Shown one piece after another: positions 16,512 to 25,415 of a stretch of 64,000 nt of DNA. Source of the DNA: Leucobacter allii (GTDB lineage: Bacteria; Actinomycetota; Actinomycetes; Actinomycetales; Microbacteriaceae); assembly GCF_022919155.1 (NCBI RefSeq), contig NZ_CP095045.1:434001-498000 (forward strand), read 5' to 3'. The position numbers and the translations under genes were made by a program. The notes beneath the pieces were generated by a model. That model saw only the letters and a list, made by a program, of their open reading frames with translations, was not told where the DNA came from and ran no database searches. Each line of letters opens with the position of its first letter. Positions within the stretch are counted from its first letter, which is position 1.

Positions 16512-17696
16512 TCAGAGCCCGAAGGATGCGCCGCGCTTGGCGGGCGAGTCCTGGTAGGGCGAGCCGCCGGTCACGTTATCGCCCCGGTTCGCGTTCGGTC
16601 GGGGCTGGCGCGGCGCCTCGTCGCCGTACTTCGCCCGCACGAGACTCGCGTGGCTGGGCGCCTCGGGGGTCTCGGGATCGCGTCGCGCGGCGAGTTCGCG
16701 TCGCAGCACGGGGATCACCTCCTCGCCGAGGAGGTCGAGCTGCTCGAGCACGGTCTTCGTGGGGAGCCCCGCGTGATCGATGAGGAACATCTGGCGCTGG
16801 TAGTCGCCGAAGATCTCCCGGAAGCCGAGGGTCTTGTCGATGACCTCCTGCGGGCTGCCGACGGTGAGCGGCGTCTGGCTCGTGAAGTCCTCGAGGCTGG
16901 GCCCGTGGCCGTAGACGGGCGCCTCGTCGAAGTAGGGGCGGAATTGGCGTGCGGCGTCCTGCGAGTGCTTCGCGATGAAGGTCTGCCCGCCGAGCCCGAC
17001 GATGGCCTGCTGCCTCGTGCCGTGCCCGTAGTGCTCGAAGCGGTCGCGGTAGAAGTTGATGAGGCGCAGCGAGTGCTCCGAGGGCGCGAAGATGTGGTTC
17101 GAGAAGAATCCGTCGCCGTAGTAGGCTGCCTGCTCCGCGATCTCGGGGGTGCGGATCGACCCGTGCCAGACGAACGGGGGCACGTCGTCGAGGGGGCGCG
17201 GCGTGCTCGTGAAGCCCTGCAGCGGAGTGCGGAAGTTGCCGTCGTAGTCCACGACGTCCTCGCGCCACAGGCGGTGCAGCAGGTTGTAGTTGTCGAGTGC
17301 GAGCGGCAACGCGGTGCGGATGTCCTTGCCGAACCACGGGTACACGGGGGCCGTGTTGCCGCGTCCGAGCATCAGGTCCATGCGGCCCTCGGCGAGGTGC
17401 TGCAGCATCGCGTACTCCTCGGCGATGCGCACCGGGTCGTTGGTGGTGATGAGCGTCGTGCTGGTGCTGAGCTTCAGCCGCCGCGTCTGGGCGGCGATGT
17501 AGGCGAGGAAGGTGGTGGGGCTCGAGGAGAAGAACGGGGGGTTGTGATGCTCGCCGATCGCGAAGACGTCGAGTCCGACCTCCTCCGCGTGCACGGCGAT
17601 GCGTGCGAGCCCGCGGATGCGCTCGGCCTCGCTGGGCGTCTCCCCGCTGACCGGATCGCGGGTGACGTCGCTGACGGAGAAGATCCCGAATTCCAT
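16512..17696 (-). CDS. Luciferase-like (LLM class) flavin-dependent monooxygenase, CE1758-type
   Basis: 394 residues of the bacterial luciferase-like TIM barrel: AEEVGLDVFAIGEHHNPPFFSSSPTTFLAYIAAQT at the N-terminus, RLKLSTSTTLITTNDPVRIAEEYAMLQHLAEGRMDLMLGRGN with the flavin-phosphate region, and a C-terminal LTVGSPQEVIDKTLGF. It uses reduced FMN and O2 to oxidise an unknown substrate; the FMN reductase two genes downstream supplies the flavin. First gene of the operon; its promoter overlaps a perfect palindrome. Confidence 0.9.
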   Translation of the reverse strand: MEFGIFSVSDVTRDPVSGETPSEAERIRGLARIAVHAEEVGLDVFAIGEHHNPPFFSSSPTTFLAYIAAQTRRLKLSTSTTLITTNDPVRIAEEYAMLQHLAEGRMDLMLGRGNTAPVYPWFGKDIRTALPLALDNYNLLHRLWREDVVDYDGNFRTPLQGFTSTPRPLDDVPPFVWHGSIRTPEIAEQAAYYGDGFFSNHIFAPSEHSLRLINFYRDRFEHYGHGTRQQAIVGLGGQTFIAKHSQDAARQFRPYFDEAPVYGHGPSLEDFTSQTPLTVGSPQEVIDKTLGFREIFGDYQRQMFLIDHAGLPTKTVLEQLDLLGEEVIPVLRRELAARRDPETPEAPSHASLVRAKYGDEAPRQPRPNANRGDNVTGGSPYQDSPAKRGASFGL

Positions 17697-17748
17697 GATG
17701 CTGGCTCCCGTGGTGGTGGGCGATCGCGACGGCGGCCGGTGCCGCCGT

Positions 17749-17774
17749 CATTTATATGCGCTTGCATATAAATG
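17749..17774. promoter_or_regulatory. Perfect 26-bp palindromic operator of the monooxygenase operon
   Basis: CATTTATATGC (17749-17759) and GCATATAAATG (17764-17774) flank a 4-nt spacer with no mismatch. It is an AT-rich island in GC-rich DNA, 52 bp before the monooxygenase start, and contains the only -10-like sequence (TATAAA, leftward) there. The size and dyad fit a MarR dimer site, so binding would block RNA polymerase. Confidence 0.8.
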
Positions 17775-17819
17775 TAACACGCGCCGCCCGCATCTATTCC
17801 CGCCGCTGCGAACCGCGCG

Positions 17820-19400
17820 TCAGTGCGCGTGCTCCGGGGCGTCGAGGCCCGCTTCCGCTCGTGCCCCGCTGCCCGATTCCACGACGACGAACTGCCCCAT
17901 CATCCCCTCGTCCTCGTGCAGCAGCATGTGGCAGTGGAACATGTACGGGTGGTCCGGATCGGCGTAGTCGTCGAAACGCATGAGCAGCAGGTATCGCCGC
18001 TGCGGCTCGAGGAGCACGGTGTCCTTCCGTCCGGCGAGTTCGGGGGGCGGCGGCGCGCCGTCCACGGACAGGATCCGGAACTGCACGTCGTGCACATGGA
18101 AGCTGTGCGGGATCGCCTGGGTGCTGCGGACGGCCCACAGCTCGGTCGCTCCGAGCTCCACGGCGGCGTCGACGCGCCCCAGGTCCATCCGCTCGCCGTT
18201 GATCTCCCGCCCGTTCAGCTCGAACTCCCGCGTCTCGACCGCGTCCGTCTCGTGGAGCGCATCGGCCTCCGCGTGCGCCGACGGCTCCCAGGTCGGCTCG
18301 GGCGACGGCTCGAGCGTCTCGGCGGCCCGCAGCTCGAGCACGTCGAAGGCGTCACCGCCTCCGGAAGCTCCGGGCAGCAGCACCCCGCCGAGCTCGACGG
18401 CCTCGGAGCGGAGCCTGAGCGTCTCGCCGGCGCGCATCTCGACGATCACCTCCGCCCGTTCCCCCGGGGAGAGCTGGATCGCGTCCAGCGGCAGCGGGGC
18501 GTCCAGCAGGCCGCCGTCCCCGGCGATCATCGTGAGCGGCCGATCCGGAAGCGCGAAGCGGTAGCTGCGCGCCGTCGAGGCGTTGAGCAGGCGCAGCCGG
18601 GTGCGTTCGCGCCGCACCTCATGGACCGGGCCCACCGTGCCGTTGACGAGCACGGTGTCCCCGAGGAGTCCCGGCTCGGCGCCGTCGCCGGAGAGCACGA
18701 AGCCGCCATCGTCGGCGAAGCGGCGATCCTGCACGATCACGGGGACGTCGTCGACCCCATACTCCGACGGCAGCGCCGCCGTCGCCGTGCGATCGTCGTC
18801 GAGGATGAACATGCCGGCGAGGCCGCGGAGGACGTGGGTCTCGGTCGCCCCGTGCGGGTGAGGGTGGTACCAGAGCGTCGCCGCCGGCTGGTCGATCGTC
18901 CACGCCGGGCGCCAGCTGCCTCCCGCCGGAATCTCCTGGTGCGGTCCGCCGTCCATGGCGGCCGGCAGATGCATCCCGTGCCAGTGGACGCTCGTGGCCT
19001 CGGGCAGTCCGTTCTCGACCTCGACGGCGACGTCCTCGCCGCGGACCGCTCGCAACGTCGGACCGAGGAAGTCGCCGTCGAAGCCCCAGGTCGGGGTGGA
19101 CGCGCCCGGTGCGGTCGCGGGGGCGAATGAACGCTCGCCGCTCCGCGCCTCGAGCGCGAACACCCGCACGCCGTCCTCGAGCCTGGAGGGCGCGAGCGGC
19201 GGGATCGCGAGCGGCTGCGCGAACTCATGGGTGACGACGGGATGCAGCGGCGCGCCGGAACCCGGCAGCGCACCGCAGCCGACGAGCGCGGCGCCGAGTG
19301 CGAGGGCGACCGCGCCGGCCAGCGCGCGCGGCGCCGCGGCCGGTCGCGGCGGCCGGTCGCGCCCGCCGTGCCGCGCGGTCGTGCGGGCCGTCGCGCTCAT
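17820..19400 (-). CDS. Multicopper oxidase, probably exported and lipid-anchored
   Basis: 526 residues with three cupredoxin domains. Copper ligands are clear: HWHGMH (139-144), HPHPHG (179-184), HSFHVHDVQF near the C-terminus and HCHMLLHEDEGMM with the type 1 Cys and Met. The N-terminus has a hydrophobic segment ending L-V-G-C (Cys42), a lipobox. Members oxidise Cu(I), Mn(II) or phenols outside the cell; CueO/PcoA-type copper detoxification is the common role. Start ATG 19400 overlaps the preceding gene by 4 nt (ATGA). The open frame runs further upstream but only through that other gene. It is divergent from a two-component system that may control it. Confidence 0.93.
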   Translation of the reverse strand: MSATARTTARHGGRDRPPRPAAAPRALAGAVALALGAALVGCGALPGSGAPLHPVVTHEFAQPLAIPPLAPSRLEDGVRVFALEARSGERSFAPATAPGASTPTWGFDGDFLGPTLRAVRGEDVAVEVENGLPEATSVHWHGMHLPAAMDGGPHQEIPAGGSWRPAWTIDQPAATLWYHPHPHGATETHVLRGLAGMFILDDDRTATAALPSEYGVDDVPVIVQDRRFADDGGFVLSGDGAEPGLLGDTVLVNGTVGPVHEVRRERTRLRLLNASTARSYRFALPDRPLTMIAGDGGLLDAPLPLDAIQLSPGERAEVIVEMRAGETLRLRSEAVELGGVLLPGASGGGDAFDVLELRAAETLEPSPEPTWEPSAHAEADALHETDAVETREFELNGREINGERMDLGRVDAAVELGATELWAVRSTQAIPHSFHVHDVQFRILSVDGAPPPPELAGRKDTVLLEPQRRYLLLMRFDDYADPDHPYMFHCHMLLHEDEGMMGQFVVVESGSGARAEAGLDAPEHAH

Positions 19401-19822
19401 CGCCGCCGCCCGAGCCCGAGCTGCACGGCCCACGCGAGGAGGCCCGCGACGGCGCCCCACCCGGCCTGCAGCGCCAGCGAGAACGGCAGCGCCCAGAGCG
19501 CGGGTCCCGTTCCGCCGCCCCCGAAAACGGCGGCGAGTGCGTGGGCGAGCACGCCCGCGCCGAGCCCCGTGAGCGCGAGCGTGAGCACGGGGCGCGGGAA
19601 TCGGCCGAGGCCGACCACGCCGATCCAGCACACGGCCGTGATGCCGAGGATCGTCGCGGCCCGCGGAGCCCCCGCGGGCATCCCGGTGAGCTCGGCGAGC
19701 GGCCAGAGCAGCGCGAGCGCCGAGAGGCCGCAGATGAGGAGCCAGTTCGGGCGGCGCGCGGTGCGCACCGAACGCCCGGGCGTGGCGGGGGACTGGGACT
19801 GCGAGGGATCGTGATGGAACAT
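19397..19822 (-). CDS. Small membrane protein of unknown function
   Basis: 141 residues with about four membrane helices (NWLLICGLSALALLWPLAELTG, ATILGITAVCWIGVVGLG, VLTLALTGLGAGVLAHALAAVFG and a C-terminal helix). I do not recognise a family. It is translationally coupled to the multicopper oxidase (ATGA overlap), so it may help the oxidase's export, copper delivery or electron supply. Start ATG 19822 was chosen because the upstream extension is proline/arginine-rich shadow sequence. Confidence 0.8.
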   Translation of the reverse strand: MFHHDPSQSQSPATPGRSVRTARRPNWLLICGLSALALLWPLAELTGMPAGAPRAATILGITAVCWIGVVGLGRFPRPVLTLALTGLGAGVLAHALAAVFGGGGTGPALWALPFSLALQAGWGAVAGLLAWAVQLGLGRRR

Positions 19823-19977
19823 GCTCCCAGCCTTCCCGGACGGCCGCGCCGCCGCATCGGCCCGGAGGCGTCCGTCGTGTCGCTCGGGGGCGACACCGCG
19901 AGTCGCCCTCGGGCGACGATCGGGCGATGACGCCCGGATCCGCCGGCCCGGCCGCTGCGGATCGCGCGTCTCCTGCC

Positions 19978-19983
19978 TAGGCT
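19978..19983 (+). promoter_or_regulatory. -10 box TAGGCT before the histidine kinase
   Basis: TAGGCT stands 6 nt before ATG 19990, the leaderless spacing seen repeatedly in this window. The intervening GGGGGC could also act as a weak Shine-Dalgarno sequence, so leaderless translation is probable but not certain. Confidence 0.4.
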
Positions 19984-19989
19984 GGGGGC

Positions 19990-21408
19990 ATGACGCGACA
20001 GGAGCTCCGCGCCGGCCGCGCGCGGACGCCGGATCTCGGCGCACGCCTGGTGGAGGCGGTGCTCGCGTGCGCCGTGGTGCTCGTGCTCTGCGTCGTCGTC
20101 CTGGCCGCGGGGGAGCGGCAGGCCTCGCCCGGGGCGTTCCTCGCCGTCGTCGGCTTCGGCGCGCTCGCCCTGCTCGGCGCGTTCGCCCCGCGGACGGCGC
20201 TCGCCGTGACCGTGCCCGGCATCTTCGCCTACTACGCCGCGGGCTTCCCGCCGCTCGGCATGGTGCTGCCCGCGGCGGCCGCGCTGTACCTCGCGGCGTC
20301 GCGGGGGCGGATCCCGTGGGCGATCGGCGGCGCCGCCGTGCTCCTCGTCGTGTCGACGCACTTCCGCCTCGTCGACGCCGATCCCGCGGCGCGGTTCACG
20401 GGATACGAGTACGTCACCGAGATCGCGCTCGCCGCGGCGGCGATCGCGCTCGGCGCCGCCGTCCGGCTGGCGCGCGTGCGCCGCGAGCAGGCGGCCCGCA
20501 TCGCGGCGCTCGTCGCGGCGGAGCAGGCGCACCTCGCCCGGGGGCGGGCCCATGACGCGCGGAATCGGATCGCGCGGGAGCTGCACGACACGGTGGGCCA
20601 CCAGCTCACCGTGGTCGCCCTCCACGCGGCGGTCGCGGAGGAGGCCGTCGGCCGCGACGACGGAGCGCTGCGCGCCGCGCTGCGGCGCGTGCGCGAGGCG
20701 AACGGACGGACGCTCACGGAACTGCGCGCCGCGGTCCGCCTGCTCCGCGCGGACGACGACGGTCCGACCGATGCCGGGCTCGACGCCGGCCCGACCGACG
20801 CCGGCCCGACCGACGCCGGCTCGCACGATGACGGACCGGACGACGCAGAACGTCGCGACGCCGCGGCGCGCGTCGATGCGCTGCGCCATCCGGTGCCGAG
20901 CCGTCCCGCGTCGCGCCGCCGCGCGCCGCAGGACGACGCCCCCGGGGCCGCGGGCAGCGCATCCGCGGTGCCCGCGGCTGCGCTCGAGCAGGCGCTCGGC
21001 CTGAACGCCCTCCTCGGCACCGCCCGGGAGGCCGGCATCGCCGCCGACGCGGCGATCGACGTGGCGCCCGGGCTCGGGCCGATCCCTTCGGAGACCGTCG
21101 CCGCCGCGCAGCGGATCCTCACGGAGGCGACGACGAACGCGCTGCGCCACGCCCGCGCGACGCGCCTCAGAATCGCCGTGCGCCTGCGGCCCGGGCGCTT
21201 CGAGGCGGAGCTCGTCGACGACGGCGTCGGCTGCACCACCGCCGAGCTCGGCTCGGGGCACGGCGTGGCGGGCATGCGCGAGCGCGCGCGGCAGCTCGGC
21301 GGTTCCGTGCGCGTCGAAGCGACGCCCGGCCTCGGCTGCGCCGTCCGGCTCGCACTGCCGCTGGGCGCGGAGCGGCCCGGCGCTCGCGCCGCGGGGGCGG
21401 ACGCATGA
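19990..21408 (+). CDS. Membrane sensor histidine kinase, NarL-partner (HisKA_3) type
   Basis: 472 residues: N-terminal membrane region of about four to five helices (residues 20-160), then the dimerisation block RNRIARELHDTVGHQLTVVALH with phosphorylated His199, and a C-terminal GHKL ATPase domain (N-box EATTNALRHARATRL, G-box GHGVAGMRERARQLGGSV). There is almost no extracytoplasmic loop, so it probably senses through the membrane. A Gly/Pro/Thr/Asp/Ala repeat insert (about residues 258-280) separates dimerisation and ATPase parts. Overlaps the response regulator by 4 nt. Confidence 0.92.
   Translation: MTRQELRAGRARTPDLGARLVEAVLACAVVLVLCVVVLAAGERQASPGAFLAVVGFGALALLGAFAPRTALAVTVPGIFAYYAAGFPPLGMVLPAAAALYLAASRGRIPWAIGGAAVLLVVSTHFRLVDADPAARFTGYEYVTEIALAAAAIALGAAVRLARVRREQAARIAALVAAEQAHLARGRAHDARNRIARELHDTVGHQLTVVALHAAVAEEAVGRDDGALRAALRRVREANGRTLTELRAAVRLLRADDDGPTDAGLDAGPTDAGPTDAGSHDDGPDDAERRDAAARVDALRHPVPSRPASRRRAPQDDAPGAAGSASAVPAAALEQALGLNALLGTAREAGIAADAAIDVAPGLGPIPSETVAAAQRILTEATTNALRHARATRLRIAVRLRPGRFEAELVDDGVGCTTAELGSGHGVAGMRERARQLGGSVRVEATPGLGCAVRLALPLGAERPGARAAGADA
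20761..20823. repeat. In-frame short repeats in the histidine kinase linker
   Basis: Imperfect 12- to 15-bp units encode G-P-T-D-A, G-L-D-A, G-P-T-D-A, G-P-T-D-A and a decayed fifth unit. They form a flexible acidic insert between the phosphoacceptor helix and the ATPase domain, an uncommon place for such an insert. Confidence 0.7.
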
Positions 21409-22076
21409 TCGAGCTCGTCATCGTCGACGATCAGGAGCTCGTCCGGGCGGGCCTCCGGCTGCTCGTGGAGCGCGACGGCGACATCGCCGTCGTGGGCGAG
21501 GCCGAGAACGGCGCGGACGGCGTCGAGCTCGTGCGGCGGGTGCGCCCCGCGGTCGCGCTCATGGACCTCAGCATGCCCGTGCAGGGCGGAGTGGCGGCGA
21601 CGGCCGCGATCGTCTCCGATCCCTCGCTCGCGAGCACCCGGGTCCTGGTGCTGACGACGTTCGACACCGACGCCGAGGTGTTCGCGGCGATCTCGGCGGG
21701 CGCCGCCGGCTACCTGCTGAAGGACGTCTCCCCCGAAGGCCTCCGTGCGGCGGTGCGCGCCGTGGCCCGTGGCGACGGCTGCCTGGACCCGGCGGTGACG
21801 GCGCGGGTGATGCGCGCCGCCGGTTCCCCGGCGGTGCGCGCACTGCCCGCGGAGCTCACCGAGCGCGAGAGCGACGTGCTCGCGCTCGTCGGCCGGGGCC
21901 TGAGCAACGAGGAGATCGCGCGCGAGCTGTTCCTCAGCCCGGCGACGGCGCGCACGTACGTGAGTCGCCTGCTCGGCAAGCTCGGTGCACGCGACCGTGC
22001 GGCGCTCGTCATCCTGGCCTACGAGTCCGGGACGGTGCGGCCAGGCGGGGGAGCAGAGGGGGGACGGCGCGCGTGA
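21405..22076 (+). CDS. NarL/LuxR-family response regulator
   Basis: 223 residues. Receiver domain with acidic pair Asp8-Asp9, phospho-acceptor Asp54 (ALMDLSMP), switch Thr in VLVLTTFD and Lys in YLLKDVSPE. C-terminal LuxR helix-turn-helix LTERESDVLALVGRGLSNEEIARELFLSPATARTYVSRLLGKLG. It is phosphorylated by the adjacent kinase (ATGA overlap) and likely controls the divergent multicopper oxidase unit, although that target is inferred from position only. Confidence 0.93.
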   Translation: MIELVIVDDQELVRAGLRLLVERDGDIAVVGEAENGADGVELVRRVRPAVALMDLSMPVQGGVAATAAIVSDPSLASTRVLVLTTFDTDAEVFAAISAGAAGYLLKDVSPEGLRAAVRAVARGDGCLDPAVTARVMRAAGSPAVRALPAELTERESDVLALVGRGLSNEEIARELFLSPATARTYVSRLLGKLGARDRAALVILAYESGTVRPGGGAEGGRRA

Positions 22077-22138
22077 GGCGGGGACGCCGACGGCCCGGGT
22101 GATCAGGGGACGCCGGCGATCCCACGAGATGCGGGAAC

Positions 22139-22179
22139 GTCGACGGCCCGCGAGATCGAAGGATCCCCGGGCCGTCGAC
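22139..22179. terminator. Hairpin terminator between convergent genes
   Basis: Perfect 11-bp stem GTCGACGGCCC (22139-22149) with GGGCCGTCGAC (22169-22179) around a 19-nt loop, located between the response regulator stop and the convergent aminotransferase stop at 22190. It can serve both strands. Confidence 0.6.
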
Positions 22180-22189
22180 GCCGCGACGT

Positions 22190-23389
22190 CTACTCGCCGA
22201 GGAGCGCCTGGATGCGGCGCACGCCCTCGAGGAGGGCCTCGTCGCCGAGCGCGTAGCTGAATCGCAGGTAGCCGCTCGGGCCGAAGGCCTCGCCGGGCAC
22301 GGCGGCCACCTCGGCCTCGGAGAGGATGAGATCGGCGAGCTCGAGCGAGGTCGTCGGGGTGACGCCCCGGTAGCTCTTGCCCAGCGCCCCGGTGACGTCG
22401 ACGTAGGCGTAGAAGGCGCCCTCGGGCGTCGGGCAGACGAAGCCGGGCACCTTGCCGAGCTCTTCGACGATCACCTGGCGGCGGCGATCGAAGGCGAGTC
22501 GCATCTCCTCGATCGGCTCGGTCGGGCCGGTCAGTGCCGCGATGGCCGCGCGCTGCGCGATGTTGTTGATGTTCGAGGTGAGGTGCGACTGCAGATTCGC
22601 CGCGCCCTTGATGATGTCCGCGGGGCCGACCATCCAGCCGAGGCGCCAGCCGGTCATCGCGTAGCTCTTGGCGACGCCGTTGACGAGGATCGCGCGATCC
22701 TGCAGGGCGGGCACCGCCTCGACGATCGACGTCGCGCGCAACCCGTAGGTGAGGTTCTGGTAGATCTCATCGGCGACGACCCAGAGTCCGTTCGACTCGG
22801 CCCACTCGCCGATCGCCCGCGTCTCCTCCGGCGAGTACACGGCGCCGGTCGGGTTCGACGGGGACACGAACAGCAGCACCTTGGTGCGGTCGGTGCGCGC
22901 GGCCTCGAGCTGGTCGACGGTCACCTTGTAGCCCTGATCGGCCCCGGCGAACACCTCGACGGGCACGCCGTCGGCGAGCTGGATCGCCTCGGGGTAGGTC
23001 GTCCAGAACGGCGAGGGCACGATGACCTCGTCGCCCGGATCGAGCAGTGCCTGGAACGACTGGTACACGGCCTGCTTGCCGCCGTTCGTGACGATCACCT
23101 GCGAAGCCGACGCCTCCCAGCCGGAGTCGCGCGCGGTCTTCGCGGCGACGGCCTCGCGCAGCTCGGGAAGCCCGGCGGCCGCGGTGTAGCGGAAGTTCTT
23201 CGGATCGTCGAGCGCGGCGCGCGCCGCGTCGACGATGTGCTCGGGCGTTGCGAAATTGGGCTCGCCGGCCGCGAAGCTGATGACCGGGCGGCCCTCGGCT
23301 TGCAGGGCCTTCGCCTTAGCATCGACTTTGAGGGTCGCGGATTCCGCGATTGCACTGATCTTCTTCGAAAGGCGGGAGAGATTGCTCAC
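22190..23389 (-). CDS. aspC: Class I pyridoxal-phosphate aminotransferase (aspartate aminotransferase type)
   Basis: 399 residues. Substrate and cofactor landmarks: [48 protein letters not shown] and the Schiff-base lysine K241 in [14 protein letters not shown]. It converts aspartate plus 2-oxoglutarate to oxaloacetate plus glutamate, or acts on close analogues. An aspC-type gene divergent from secE is the known order in Streptomyces and other actinobacteria; here a 19-kb block separates them. Start GTG 23389 follows a TAGGCT box by 8 nt without a Shine-Dalgarno sequence. The symbol follows the actinobacterial convention; substrate range is not proven. Confidence 0.9.
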   Translation of the reverse strand: MSNLSRLSKKISAIAESATLKVDAKAKALQAEGRPVISFAAGEPNFATPEHIVDAARAALDDPKNFRYTAAAGLPELREAVAAKTARDSGWEASASQVIVTNGGKQAVYQSFQALLDPGDEVIVPSPFWTTYPEAIQLADGVPVEVFAGADQGYKVTVDQLEAARTDRTKVLLFVSPSNPTGAVYSPEETRAIGEWAESNGLWVVADEIYQNLTYGLRATSIVEAVPALQDRAILVNGVAKSYAMTGWRLGWMVGPADIIKGAANLQSHLTSNINNIAQRAAIAALTGPTEPIEEMRLAFDRRRQVIVEELGKVPGFVCPTPEGAFYAYVDVTGALGKSYRGVTPTTSLELADLILSEAEVAAVPGEAFGPSGYLRFSYALGDEALLEGVRRIQALLGE

Positions 23390-23397
23390 GACACCTA

Positions 23398-23458
23398 AGC
23401 CTAGGGGACGAGCGCCCGAAGCGCATCGCCTTTCCGAAGAAAAGTGAACCAATGGATC
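23398..23458 (-). promoter_or_regulatory. aspC promoter area and IclR-type operator copy
   Basis: Leftward TAGGCT (23403-23398) precedes the aspC GTG by 8 nt, giving a leaderless start. At 23446-23458 lies GAACC-AAT-GGATC, a one-mismatch copy of the GAACC-N3-GGTTC palindrome found through the neighbouring block. It sits between the end of the IclR gene and the aspC promoter, close to where the block begins. Confidence 0.45.
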
Positions 23459-23476
23459 AAAAATTGCGCGAACGGT

Positions 23477-24316
23477 TCAGATCGTGCCGTTGATCCCGCT
23501 CTCAAGCAGCGGTTCTGCGAAGCCCTGCGCCTCGCGCGAGGCCGTCAGCAGGCGCGCCGTCTTCTCCGCGGCCTCGATGGCGAGCTGCCCGAGCTGTCGT
23601 GCGTTGTCCGGTGTGATGCGGTAGGTCGGGCCGCCGATCCAGAGGGCGTACTTCGGGAGGCCGTCGATCATCACCGGCGCCGCCACCGAGGCCGCGTCGC
23701 GTTCGAGCGCGCCGTAGAGCCAGGCGTAGCCGTGCACCCTCGCCGGTTCGAGCGACTCGATGAAGAGATCGAGCTGATGCAGGTTCTCCTGGGGGTAGCG
23801 GGGTGCGAGCAGCTCGCGCACCTCGTCCGGATCCCGGTGGGCGAGCAGCGCCTTGCCCGTCGAGGTGAGCCACGGGGGCTGCGTGCGCGGGGTCTGCTTG
23901 AGGGTCTGGCCGATGAGGGAGGGGCCCACGTTCTGCATGAGCACGACGATGTCCTCGCCCTGGAGCACATCGAAACCGGTGGTCTCGCCCGACGCGGTCG
24001 AGAGGTCGGCGAGGATGTCGCGCACCGCGCGCAGCATGCCGCTCTGCGTCAGGAGGCCGCCCACGATCGAGAGCGCGCCGACCGAGATGCGGGTCCGCTT
24101 GGTGTCCTCGTCGGTGAACAGGATCCCCTCGGCCTCGAGCACGGTGATGATGCGGAAGCAGGATGCCTTGGGAACGTCGGCGAGCCGGGCGAGCTCGCTC
24201 AGCCCGACCCCGTGCGGGAAGGTCGAGACCACCCGAAGTACCTTGACGGCTCGGTTGAGGAGCCCGTCCGACTTCTTCTCCGGAGCATCGTCGCTCTTCC
24301 AGGTGATCTTTGCCAT
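23477..24316 (-). CDS. IclR-family transcriptional regulator
   Basis: 279 residues: N-terminal winged helix (LLNRAVKVLRVVSTFPHGVGLSELARLADVPKASCFRIITVLEAEG) and a C-terminal GAF-like effector domain (VLQGEDIVVLMQNVGPSLIGQTL, LTSTGKALLAH). IclR proteins usually control catabolic operons in response to a pathway intermediate. Its promoter carries the repeated palindrome between the -35 area and the TATAGT -10 box, so it probably represses itself. It is the only regulator in the F420/hydantoinase block and is the natural candidate to bind all six palindromes. Confidence 0.92.
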   Translation of the reverse strand: MAKITWKSDDAPEKKSDGLLNRAVKVLRVVSTFPHGVGLSELARLADVPKASCFRIITVLEAEGILFTDEDTKRTRISVGALSIVGGLLTQSGMLRAVRDILADLSTASGETTGFDVLQGEDIVVLMQNVGPSLIGQTLKQTPRTQPPWLTSTGKALLAHRDPDEVRELLAPRYPQENLHQLDLFIESLEPARVHGYAWLYGALERDAASVAAPVMIDGLPKYALWIGGPTYRITPDNARQLGQLAIEAAEKTARLLTASREAQGFAEPLLESGINGTI

Positions 24317-24343
24317 TTTCGAACTATATCAAGCCAACGGTTC
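24317..24343 (-). promoter_or_regulatory. IclR autoregulatory promoter and operator
   Basis: Leftward -10 box TATAGT lies 6 nt before the IclR ATG (leaderless). Just upstream is GAACC-GTT-GGCTT (24343-24331), a copy of the block-wide palindrome with one weaker half. Its position next to the -10 box predicts repression. Confidence 0.55.
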
Positions 24344-24404
24344 ATTTTTCGACGGTCGGGCGACGCGCCTGCGGGTCGGCTCGTGCCGCGGCCGTGCGCC
24401 GACC

Positions 24405-25415
24405 TCAGCGCGGCACGGCCTCGACGAGCTCCCACAGAGCCTCGACGATGCGGGTGTCGCGCTCGTCGCCGCCGAAGCGCAGCTCGGATGCGGTCGTCGG
24501 CATCGGATGCGGCCCGGGTGTCGCGTCGATCGGGTCGAGCAGCCAGCCGTCGAGCAGCCCGCCGGACTCGCGGGCGCCGTAGAAGTCGCGCACCCCGGTG
24601 GCCGAGCACTCGACGCCGGCGACTGCGAGACAGCGATCGGCCCAGCCCCGAACCGGGCGTCCGCCGATGATCGGCGAGAGGCCGACCACGGGGGCCGAGG
24701 TCGCACGCACGGCCTCGCGCACACCCGGGATGTCGAGCACCGGGGTCACGGAGACGATGGGGTTCGAGGGGGCGATGACCACGACGTCAGCATCGCGGAT
24801 CGCATCGAGTACTCCGGGTGCCGGCCGGGCCTCGGCGGCCGCCGGAGAACGGAAGCGGCACGGCATCGGCTCGGCTTGGCCGCGCACCCACCACTCCTGG
24901 AAGCCGAGCGAACGCTCCGCCGTTCCGGACGCCTCATCCGGCCAGAGGGTCTCGGCCGGCACCTCGGCCGGCACATCGACGACGGTCGGCGACGGGTCGT
25001 CGGTGACGGGGCGCACGCTCGCCTCGATCCCGAAGTCCTCGGCGAACTTCGCGGTGACCTCGCTCAGCGTCAGGCCCTGCGCCAGCAATCGTGTGCGGAT
25101 CAGACTGTGGCCGAGGTCGAGATCGCCGAGGTGGAACCAGGCGGCCTCGGGCAGATGCCGTCGAAGCTGCTCGGCGATCGTCGCCGAGTCGCCGGCGCGC
25201 CCCCATCCTCGAGCCGTGTCGCCGAGGTCGCCGAGATGGTACAGCACCGAGTCGATGTCGGGGGAGATCCGCAGGCCGAGATGGGTGAAATCGTCGCCGA
25301 CGTTGACGATCGCGGTGAGGTCGAGCCTGGAACGCGTCTCGCGTCGCCAGATGTCGAGCGCGAGCGCGCATCGCGCGCCTCCGACGCCGCCGGACAGCAG
25401 TGCGACCCGCATCAT
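24405..25415 (-). CDS. cofD: 2-phospho-L-lactate (or phosphoenolpyruvate) transferase for coenzyme F420
   Basis: 336 residues matching CofD/FbiA: N-terminal MRVALLSGGVGGAR, the substrate region GLRISPDIDSVLYHLGDLGDTARGWG, VIAPSNPIVSVTPVLDIPGVREA, and GLSPIIGGRPVRGWA. It joins the activated phospholactate/PEP unit made by CofC to the deazaflavin FO, giving F420-0 or its dehydro form. It is the last gene of a leftward operon behind three ABC transporter genes (ATGA overlap). Its partner enzymes CofE and CofC lie 11 kb away in the rightward operon. No FO synthase gene is in the window. Confidence 0.93.
   Translation of the reverse strand: MMRVALLSGGVGGARCALALDIWRRETRSRLDLTAIVNVGDDFTHLGLRISPDIDSVLYHLGDLGDTARGWGRAGDSATIAEQLRRHLPEAAWFHLGDLDLGHSLIRTRLLAQGLTLSEVTAKFAEDFGIEASVRPVTDDPSPTVVDVPAEVPAETLWPDEASGTAERSLGFQEWWVRGQAEPMPCRFRSPAAAEARPAPGVLDAIRDADVVVIAPSNPIVSVTPVLDIPGVREAVRATSAPVVGLSPIIGGRPVRGWADRCLAVAGVECSATGVRDFYGARESGGLLDGWLLDPIDATPGPHPMPTTASELRFGGDERDTRIVEALWELVEAVPR

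Noticed and set aside
23470..23478. GAACGGTTC as a seventh IclR site
   Set aside because: The half-sites are separated by one base, not three, and it lies over the last codons of the IclR gene.
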